This document shows, piece by piece, positions 1 through 4,619 of a stretch of 5,754 nucleotides of DNA; position 1 is the stretch's first letter, and every line of letters starts with the position of its first letter. The stretch lies in the NCBI GenBank assembly GCA_019232645.1, contig JAFANO010000281.1, forward strand, positions 1 to 5,754, read 5' to 3'. A program made the translations under genes and the position numbers. This stretch comes from Planctomycetaceae bacterium (lineage in GTDB: Bacteria; Planctomycetota; Planctomycetia; Isosphaerales; Isosphaeraceae). The notes beneath the pieces were generated by a model that was not told the DNA's origin, ran no database searches, and saw only the letters and a list, made by a program, of their open reading frames with translations.

Positions 1-439
1 CCGGTCCGGTCAGGGCCAGCGTGGCCGCGGCCGCCGCCGCGCGCAAGAGGGGGACAGCCGAGGCCGGGTCGTGGTGCGGCTGCCTCAGGGCGGCGCGATA
101 CCACAGCTCGGCCAGGGCGAGCGGCCCGCCGGGTTCGTCCCCGGGGCTGGACGCCAGCGCCGCTTCCAGCCGCAACGCGGCGCCCCCCGGGTCGACCAGC
201 GCCGCCCAAAGGAGCCCGTGTCGCGAGAGCACTTCGCTCGCACACGCGCTCACACCGAGGCTCGATATGATCCGATCGGCCCCGTCGCGCGCGGCGTTGT
301 GCACCGACGCTTCGCGCGTCCGGGCCGCGCCGGCCGAGAGGACCGAACCGAGCATGATCGTGATCGCCAGCCCCCGGCAGGGACTCAACGGGGCGACGGG
401 GCGCCCGGCGGCGCTCGGTGGACGCACGCCGTCAAGCAT
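1..439 (-). CDS. Unrecognised protein with N-terminal hydrophobic segment (partial, C-terminus beyond window)
   Basis: An open frame on the minus strand starts at an ATG (439-437) and runs off the left edge after 146 codons with no stop. A GAGGT motif lies 8 nt upstream of the ATG, a good Shine-Dalgarno; an in-frame GTG directly precedes it as an alternative start. Residues about 23-39 form a hydrophobic stretch ending SAGAA, which could be an uncleaved anchor or a signal peptide with an AxA-like site. The remainder is Ala/Leu-rich and probably helical. Residues about 104-142 (including LALAELWYRAAL and LLRAAAAAATLAL) read like paired amphipathic helices of a TPR-like or helical-bundle type. 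This resembles, from memory, the N-terminal region of some planctomycete alpha/beta-hydrolase-like proteins, but nothing catalytic is visible. The protein-like composition and the ribosome-binding site support a real gene; its function is unknown. It is transcribed divergently from everything else here. Confidence 0.6.
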   Translation of the reverse strand, partial: MLDGVRPPSAAGRPVAPLSPCRGLAITIMLGSVLSAGAARTREASVHNAARDGADRIISSLGVSACASEVLSRHGLLWAALVDPGGAALRLEAALASSPGDEPGGPLALAELWYRAALRQPHHDPASAVPLLRAAAAAATLALTGP

Positions 440-569
440 CACAGTGAACCTCGCGCGCCCGGCAGTCGGGAAGACCGCGCCGGGCTCCCCGAAGCCGACC
501 CAAGGAGAGGGCGAGCTCGACCGTCGATCCGTCGAGTGAGTTGCCACGGGGTCGTCAGCGAACCCGGGG

Positions 570-600
570 CACCCGGTCGCTCGTAATCCGGGTGACCCGG
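570..600. repeat. Inverted repeat with nested alternative pairing
   Basis: CACCCGG (570-576) pairs perfectly with CCGGGTG (588-594) across an 11-nt loop. The right arm can alternatively fold on itself as CCGGG (588-592) with CCCGG (596-600). There is no adjacent T tract. It lies about 130-160 nt upstream of the minus-strand gene's start, so it could be part of that gene's leader or an operator. Repeats of this size also arise by chance in GC-rich DNA. Confidence 0.35.
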
Positions 601-645
601 CATCATCCTTTCTTCGGACCTCTCGGAATCGCAACTGAAGCACAT

Positions 646-675
646 CCGGAGGAATACGAAAGGTGCGTCCTCCGG
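646..675. repeat. Perfect 8-bp inverted repeat
   Basis: CCGGAGGA (646-653) is exactly complementary to TCCTCCGG (668-675), with a 14-nt loop. In a plus-strand transcript the left arm carries a Shine-Dalgarno-like GGAGGA that would be buried in the stem, but no sensible ORF follows it. No U tract follows, so it is not a classical intrinsic terminator. One such repeat in about 550 bases is roughly what chance would give. Confidence 0.35.
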
Positions 676-915
676 GCTCGCGGCGCATCGTGTGATCGCG
701 TCTCCGAAACCGCCGGGACGGGGGAGAACCCGCAACGTCCCTCCAAACCGCCTTGTCCAAGACAGCACGGCCGTTATGCCCATAAGCCGATACCGATCCT
801 TTTGGGATACCGTGACCGGGTGTCCGCTGACTGCGCCTTCCACCTGGAATAGCTCGGTCGGCTCCGCCTCGGATCTGAGGAACACCCGGCCAAGCCGCTG
901 AGTTCGAGGTGAGAT

Positions 916-952
916 GAGCCCCGGACGGGGGCTCGACGCATCGGCGTGCGTC
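916..952. repeat. Two abutting hairpins (tandem stem-loops)
   Basis: The first stem is GAGCCCC (916-922) with GGGGCTC (928-934) around a 5-nt loop. It is followed with no gap by GACGCA (935-940) with TGCGTC (947-952) around a 6-nt loop. An 8-bp palindrome AGACGTCT lies at 956-963. No T run follows. Two short-loop stems sharing a boundary suggest structured RNA or a protein-binding site between the divergent units. This is a reading of base complementarity only. Confidence 0.4.
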
Positions 953-993
953 GGGAGACGTCTGCCTTGCGTGATCCGGACCCGGAGGTGTAA

Positions 994-1215
994 CTGCGGT
1001 CCTCCCCCGGTCGCCATTTCGGGGCCGCCGTAGGACGTTGGTACGCCGGGCGGGCGGGGTATCCCGCCGAGGGGACGCCCGTCGGAGAAGTGGCGAAGCA
1101 GATGCTCCGCTACGACATCGATCACATCCCGGTGGTGCGGGAGGTCGTGCCGGTCGGGATCGTCTCCCGCCACGACCTGCTGCGGATGATCGTCCGACAG
1201 GCCGAGGCCACGTGA
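994..1215 (+). pseudogene. CBS-domain protein remnant, 5' truncated
   Basis: The frame ending at TGA 1213-1215 encodes an unmistakable C-terminal half of a CBS domain: EGTPVGEVAKQML, then the core YDIDHIPVV, then PVGIVSRHDLLRM, ending soon after. CBS domains normally occur in pairs and bind adenosyl nucleotides. Here the frame closes upstream at TAA 991-993, so at most 73 residues exist: the first CBS domain is absent, and so is the first strand of this one, where an MT..PVTV-like segment would be expected. There is no ATG or GTG before the domain. The in-frame GTG (1090) and ATG (1102) fall inside it. A GGAGG at 984-988 precedes an in-frame CTG at 994, so a rare CTG start cannot be excluded. 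I saw no matching CBS sequence in other frames upstream, so deletion is more likely than a single frameshift. The domain call is confident; the pseudogene status is inferred. Confidence 0.7.
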
Positions 1216-1424
1216 GGCCGGTGGACGAGGTGTCCGAGCGGTCGGGTGGCGCTCGAGGAACCGGTGACGGCTCGAGAGATCGATGGCGCTTCGCGGGGGA
1301 GAGCCATGACCCCGGATCTTCGGCAGATCAACAGCGATCTCGCGCGCCCCAGATGTGCGGAAAGAGGGTTCAATATCGCATTTGGTTGGGCATTTTTTTG
1401 TTGCGTTCCCGAGGGAGTGCGACC
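1216..1424. other. Spacer with AT-rich pocket upstream of the exporter cluster
   Basis: No convincing gene is visible. The region contains two CTCGAG palindromes (1252-1257 and 1271-1276) and, at about 1366-1402, an AT-rich pocket that stands out from the surrounding GC-rich DNA, including seven consecutive T at 1393-1399. No stable GC stem precedes the T run, so I do not call it a terminator. The position suits a promoter region for the downstream plus-strand genes, but no clear sigma-70-type hexamer pair is visible. Confidence 0.35.
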
Positions 1425-1502
1425 ATGATCAGCCCCACGGGCAAGTTCGGGACAACGAGCGGGTTTCCTGATCGGATTGAGTCCGAATGCGGCGGAAAGT
1501 GA
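1425..1502 (+). CDS. Candidate 25-residue leader ORF
   Basis: An ATG at 1425 is preceded by GAGGGAG (1411-1417) with 7 nt spacing, as good a ribosome-binding site as any in the window. The frame ends at TGA 1500-1502, only 8 nt before the ATG of the NTF2-like gene. Its last codons contain that gene's own GAGGA site, so ribosomes finishing here would be placed for translational coupling. The peptide starts MISPTGKFGTTSGF and shows no run of a single amino acid, so an amino-acid attenuator is unlikely, and no signal peptide is visible. It could also be a chance ORF. Confidence 0.35.
   Translation: MISPTGKFGTTSGFPDRIESECGGK
1472..1486 (+). promoter_or_regulatory. Small hairpin before the NTF2-like gene's RBS
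   Basis: TCGGAT (1472-1477) can pair with GTCCGA (1481-1486), including one G-T wobble, around a 3-nt loop. It lies about 14 nt ahead of the ribosome-binding site of the gene starting at 1511 and within the candidate leader ORF. It could influence translation initiation, but it is short. Confidence 0.25.
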
Positions 1503-1505
1503 GGA
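1498..1505 (+). promoter_or_regulatory. Ribosome-binding site deciding the start at 1511
   Basis: AAGTGAGGA-type sequence with GAGGA at 1501-1505, 5 nt before ATG 1511. The other in-frame ATG (1487) has no comparable site and lies partly within the hairpin at 1472-1486. This favours 1511 as the true start. Confidence 0.6.
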
Positions 1506-1510
1506 ATTCG

Positions 1511-2023
1511 ATGAGACGCGCGACGTCGGTGGTGTGCCTCGCGGCGGCCCTGGCGGCCCAGGGGCTCGAGGCGCGAGGGCAGGCTCAGCCCGAGGCGCGG
1601 GATCTCTCCGGGGTCGTCGTCGCGCTGGCGGCGCGGGAATCGGCGGCCCTTGTCAAGGCGTTCAACGAGCGCAATCTGAAGGACGTCGCCGCCCTGTTCA
1701 CCCCGGACGCCGACTTCGCGTTCCTCCAGGGGTCCAGCATCGAGAGGCTCGAGTTCGCCCTGATCCGCGGCCGGGAGGAGATCGTGCGCAACTTCGAGAC
1801 GTTCTTCTCCGTCTTCCCGGACTCCAGGCTCAACTATACGGTCCTCTATGCCCGGCTGATCGAGCCGGACGTGCTGATCAGCGACTCTAAATTCGAGATC
1901 TCAGGGCTCCCCCGCGACGCCGGGCCGATCCGGGGCCGGGCCGTGACCATCCGCGTGCTGGAGTCCGGCGTGTGGAAGATCGCCGTTGAGCGGAATGTCT
2001 CCAGGACCCCCGTGGCGAAGTAG
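1511..2023 (+). CDS. Exported NTF2/SnoaL-like (DUF4440-type) protein
   Basis: A 170-residue protein. Residues 1-25 form a classical signal peptide: MRR basic start, a hydrophobic core at about 6-16, and a likely signal peptidase I site after GQA (residue 25). The mature part has the plan of the small cone-shaped NTF2-like fold. A first helix (about 42-63, with LVKAFNERNLKDVAALF) is followed by the TPDADF turn, a G-REEIVRNFETFF helix (87-99) and the final strand pair RAVTIRVLESGVWKIAVERN (143-162). This matches the SgcJ/EcaC/DUF4440 class, whose members bind small molecules or catalyse varied reactions. No catalytic set can be assigned, so the substrate is unknown. Length is typical for the family plus a leader. 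The start at 1511 is preferred over ATG 1487 because of the GAGGA spacing and because a signal peptide then begins directly. The exporter genes follow 103 nt downstream on the same strand, so co-transcription is possible. The fold call is confident; any role in export is inference. Confidence 0.85.
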   Translation: MRRATSVVCLAAALAAQGLEARGQAQPEARDLSGVVVALAARESAALVKAFNERNLKDVAALFTPDADFAFLQGSSIERLEFALIRGREEIVRNFETFFSVFPDSRLNYTVLYARLIEPDVLISDSKFEISGLPRDAGPIRGRAVTIRVLESGVWKIAVERNVSRTPVAK

Positions 2024-2093
2024 CCGACGCGCCGCCCTCCTCGACCGCGAGGCCGCCCGGCGGACCCCTCGATCGACCAAACCCAGGTGAACG

Positions 2094-2120
2094 GGCCCGG
2101 CCGCACTCCGGGGCCGAGGA
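2094..2120 (+). promoter_or_regulatory. Hairpin abutting the RBS of the adaptor gene
   Basis: GGCCCGG (2094-2100) pairs with CCGGGGCC (2108-2115), with one bulged G and a 7-nt loop. The stem ends immediately before the GAGGA Shine-Dalgarno (2116-2120), which is 6 nt from ATG 2127. A stem touching the ribosome-binding site could limit translation or protect a processed mRNA end. A weaker stem, CCTCG/CGAGG (2039-2052), lies just after the NTF2-like stop and lacks a T tract, so no terminator separates the two genes. Confidence 0.4.
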
Positions 2121-2126
2121 ACCATC

Positions 2127-3251
2127 ATGAGCCGCGCCATGAAGATGCTGGGGCTGGTGGTCGCCTCGCTCGTGGTCGCCTACGCCGCCACGGCGTGCTG
2201 GCGGTCACCGCCCGGCCCGCGTCCGGGCCTCAGCTTGGTCCCGAGTGGAACGGGCCGGCCGCTCCAGGCCCGGTCGGCGCCCCGGACGGACCGGGTGACA
2301 CGCGTGCACGCCCTCGCGCGCCTGGAGCCGGCCGGGGGATTGATCATCGTCGGCGCGCGGCCGGGGATCCGGATCGAGCGCGTGCTCGTCGCGGCCGGCG
2401 ACCTGGTCCGGGCCGGCCAGCCGCTGGCAATCCTCGAGGGCCAGGCAGAGACCCGGCGCCGGCTCGCGCTGGCTGAGGCCCAGAAGGCCGAGGTCCTCCA
2501 TCAGAGGGCCCAGAGGCGCAACCAGCTCGCCGTCGAGCGCGCCCGCGAGGACCGCCTCCAGCCGATCCGCCTTGCGGTACTCGAAAACATCACCAAGGCC
2601 CTCAAGGCGGAGGACGAGCGCATCTCGCAGGACATCGATGTGCTGGGCAAAGATCCCCAGGCCGTCCGACAGCGCGAGGAGCTCGCGCTGAAGCTCGACC
2701 AGGTGCGCATCGAGTCGTATAAGGCCTTCTTCGAGCTCGAGCAGGCCCGCGCCGACCAGGCCTTGCTCGACCGCAAGCGGCGCGTCGAGGACCAGGCCCT
2801 GGCCGACGGCGGGCCGGACGACCAGGTGCTCGATCGCCAGATCGACCTCGCCCGCGCCGCGCTCGACGCGACGACGGTCGAGGCCCCCATCGCCGGTCAA
2901 GTGCTCGAGGTGCTGGCGCACGGCGACGAGGTCAGCTCGGGGCCGCTCGTGACGCTGGGCGACCTGAGCGCGATGGACGCCGTGGCCGAGGTCGATCAAG
3001 CGGACGCGGGCCAGCTCAAGGAGGGGGACGCGGCCGAGGTCACGATCCTGGGGACGACCGTGCCGGGCACGGTCACGCGGGTCGGCCGCTTCGTCGGGCG
3101 CAACCAGTTGATGAACGTCGACCCGCGGACGTTGCAGGACCTTCGGGTCCTGAAGGTCACGATCCGGCTCGGCACGGCGCAGCCGGCCGGCCGGTTCGTC
3201 AACATGCAGGTGGAAGTGGCCATCACGCCGGGCGCGGCGCCGGCCCGGTGA
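2127..3251 (+). CDS. devB: DevB-type periplasmic adaptor (HlyD/MacA-family membrane-fusion protein)
   Basis: A 374-residue adaptor subunit that should link an inner-membrane ABC permease to an outer-membrane channel. An N-terminal hydrophobic segment (about 7-23) is followed by a variable linker. The first half of a biotinyl-lipoyl domain lies at about 65-105 (VLVAAGDLVRAGQPLAIL). A long charged alpha-helical hairpin follows at about 107-247, with heptad-like Leu/Ala/Glu/Arg/Gln. The second lipoyl half is at about 249-280 (TTVEAPIAGQVLEVL), then a beta-barrel region. The C-terminal stretch (about 330-366, with VDPRTLQDLRVLKVTIRL and NMQVEVAI) matches the part characteristic of the DevB/heterocyst exporter adaptors. 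The start is fixed by GAGGA at 2116-2120. C24 in the sequence AATAC fits a broad lipobox pattern, so the protein may be lipid-anchored, unlike typical DevB. The stop overlaps the likely GTG start of the first permease. Family assignment is firm; substrate is unknown. Confidence 0.9.
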   Translation: MSRAMKMLGLVVASLVVAYAATACWRSPPGPRPGLSLVPSGTGRPLQARSAPRTDRVTRVHALARLEPAGGLIIVGARPGIRIERVLVAAGDLVRAGQPLAILEGQAETRRRLALAEAQKAEVLHQRAQRRNQLAVERAREDRLQPIRLAVLENITKALKAEDERISQDIDVLGKDPQAVRQREELALKLDQVRIESYKAFFELEQARADQALLDRKRRVEDQALADGGPDDQVLDRQIDLARAALDATTVEAPIAGQVLEVLAHGDEVSSGPLVTLGDLSAMDAVAEVDQADAGQLKEGDAAEVTILGTTVPGTVTRVGRFVGRNQLMNVDPRTLQDLRVLKVTIRLGTAQPAGRFVNMQVEVAITPGAAPAR

Positions 3252-4579
3252 GCACGCACAGCCCGAGGCGCCGGTCGGGGGTGGGTCGGATGCGGAGCGG
3301 TGTGCATCGGATCGCGCGGTGGCTTCCCCGGCCACCGCTGGCGCTGCGCAACGTGCGCCATGGCGGGACGCGGACCTTGGTGGCGGTCATCGGCATGGCG
3401 CTGGCGGTCGTGATGGTGCTGCTCCAGCTCGGCTTCCTGGAGGCGGTCCGGATCACGGCCGCGATCAACTACGACCAGCTCGACTTCGACGTGGCCCTGG
3501 TGTCGACCGAGTTCGAGCATTTCTATGCTCCGGGGCGATTCCCCGGCGCGCGGCTGACGCAGGCGCAATCTCTGCCGGAGGTGACGGCGGCCCGGCCGCT
3601 CTTCACGCGGATGAACTTCTGGCGGTGCCCTTCCTACCCTCCCGCGACTGGCCGCGACCCGGCGCTTGAGGGCGGTGGGGAGTCATCGTCCCACAATGCG
3701 CTGGCGCGGTGGTGGCTGGGCGCGCGGCGGCCTCGGCCGCTCCAGCGGCGCGCCCTCCTTGTGCTGGGCATCGACCCGGACCGGAATCCGTTCCACGACC
3801 CGATCCGCCGCCAGATCGCGGCGGCCGGGTCACGCCTGCGCGAGGACGACCGCGTCCTGTTCAACGACCGCTCGAACCCCGACTTCGGTTGGGACCAGTG
3901 GCCCCGGTTCACCGGCTGGGAGCTGGGGAACCGGCGGGTCGAGGTGATCGGGCCGTTCAGCCTGATGCGCAGCTTCGGCGCCGACGCCTCCGTGCTGTGC
4001 ACCGACACCAACTTCGCGCGGGCATTCGGCCTCTCCTCACTTGACGGGGCCGTGAACTTCGGGCTTGTGACCCTCCTCCCCGGCTCCGACCCGGAGGAAG
4101 TCGCCGCGCGGCTGGCGCGGGCCCTCCCGCCCGACGTCCAGGCCCTGTCGCGCCGCGCCCTCTACCGCCTCGAGAGCGACTACTGGGTCGGGCAGACGGC
4201 GACGGGCAAGATCTTCTCCTTCGGGGTGTTCCTGACGATGGTCGTGGCGGCGGTGGTGGTCTACCAGGTGCTCTCCGGCGACATCCGCAACCACCTGCCC
4301 GAGTACGCCACGCTCAAGGCGATCGGCTACGGCGACGGCTACCTGGCGCGCGTCATCCAGACCCAGGCCGGGCTCTACGCGGTGGCGTGCTACCTGCCGG
4401 CCGTGCTGCTCTCGGTGATCGTCTACCGGGCCACGGACCGCCTGGCCAATATCCCGATGGTCCTGACCGGGGCGAACCTCTGGACGGCGCTGGTAGTGAC
4501 GGTCATCACGAGCCAGGCCGCGGGGGCGCTGAGCTTGCGGAAGCTCCGCCTGGCCGATCCGGCCGACCTGTTCCGCTGA
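3248..4579 (+). CDS. devC: DevC-type ABC exporter permease, first copy (FtsX/MacB-like)
   Basis: An inner-membrane permease of the MacB/FtsX superfamily, 443 residues from GTG 3248. Four membrane segments are visible at about 43-63, 321-341, 374-393 and 408-428, with a large periplasmic domain (about 65-320) between the first two, the standard topology. The diagnostic DevC stretch is at 338-360: VYQVL, then HLPEYATLKAIGY. The LLQLGF motif at the end of the first membrane segment is also typical. The start is uncertain. GTG 3248 overlaps the adaptor stop (GTGA) but has no clear Shine-Dalgarno; GTG 3281 and ATG 3290 are in frame, and ATG 3290 would give 429 residues. DevC proteins are usually nearer 385 residues. 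The excess sits mainly at about 135-165, a Gly/Ser/Arg/Trp-rich insertion missing from the second permease. Needs an ATPase partner (DevA-like), none of which is in the window. Confidence 0.88.
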   Translation: MSTHSPRRRSGVGRMRSGVHRIARWLPRPPLALRNVRHGGTRTLVAVIGMALAVVMVLLQLGFLEAVRITAAINYDQLDFDVALVSTEFEHFYAPGRFPGARLTQAQSLPEVTAARPLFTRMNFWRCPSYPPATGRDPALEGGGESSSHNALARWWLGARRPRPLQRRALLVLGIDPDRNPFHDPIRRQIAAAGSRLREDDRVLFNDRSNPDFGWDQWPRFTGWELGNRRVEVIGPFSLMRSFGADASVLCTDTNFARAFGLSSLDGAVNFGLVTLLPGSDPEEVAARLARALPPDVQALSRRALYRLESDYWVGQTATGKIFSFGVFLTMVVAAVVVYQVLSGDIRNHLPEYATLKAIGYGDGYLARVIQTQAGLYAVACYLPAVLLSVIVYRATDRLANIPMVLTGANLWTALVVTVITSQAAGALSLRKLRLADPADLFR

Positions 4580-4606
4580 CCGCGGTCGGGCGGCGGGACG
4601 AGGGCT

Positions 4607-4611
4607 GAGGT
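4607..4611 (+). promoter_or_regulatory. Ribosome-binding site for the second permease
   Basis: GAGGT lies 8 nt before ATG 4620, in the 40-nt gap after the first permease. The next in-frame ATG (4641) has only AAGGA 13 nt away, so 4620 is preferred. The close spacing supports a single transcript. Confidence 0.5.
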
Positions 4612-4619
4612 CCCGGACG

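Larger units (their letters stand above)
440..993. other. Long non-coding stretch with inverted repeats
   Basis: About 550 bases between the divergent minus-strand gene and the CBS remnant. Open frames exist on both strands, but their translations are Arg/Pro/Gly-rich, lack domain motifs and look like chance frames of GC-rich DNA. The part around 600-860 is visibly less GC-rich than its surroundings, as expected for intergenic DNA. The promoter of the minus-strand gene should lie in its left part, but I see no convincing -10/-35 pair. Several inverted repeats occur and are listed separately. Small ones also present are TTATG-CC-CATAA (774-785) and a 7-base direct repeat GATACCG (789-795 and 806-812). 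No tRNA, rRNA or CRISPR-like structure was seen. Confidence 0.55.

Noticed and set aside
71..586. Two long overlapping plus-strand frames at the left end
   Set aside because: They are antisense to the left-edge gene, lack a clear ribosome-binding site, and differ from each other only as frame shadows with Arg/Pro/Ala bias.
439..1173. 244-codon minus-strand frame ending in an ATGA-type overlap with the left-edge gene's start
   Set aside because: It runs antisense across the CBS remnant and the inverted repeats, and has no domain-like sequence or membrane segment. The stop/start overlap is probably coincidence.
1252..1276. Pair of CTCGAG palindromes as an operator
   Set aside because: Six-base palindromes of this composition are common in this GC-rich DNA, and CTCGAG recurs inside coding genes.
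1393..1399. Seven-T run as an intrinsic terminator of the CBS unit
   Set aside because: No GC-rich stem directly precedes it; only a weak TGCG/CGCA pairing with a long loop is possible.
1038..1502. 154-codon plus-strand frame
   Set aside because: It overlaps the CBS frame in another phase and reads as Arg/Gly low-complexity. Only its last 25 codons, with their own RBS, are considered as a leader ORF.
2205..3335. 376-codon open frame on the minus strand
   Set aside because: It is antisense to the clearly recognisable DevB adaptor. The translation is His/Arg/Asp-rich without a domain, as expected from the mirror of a GC-rich gene.
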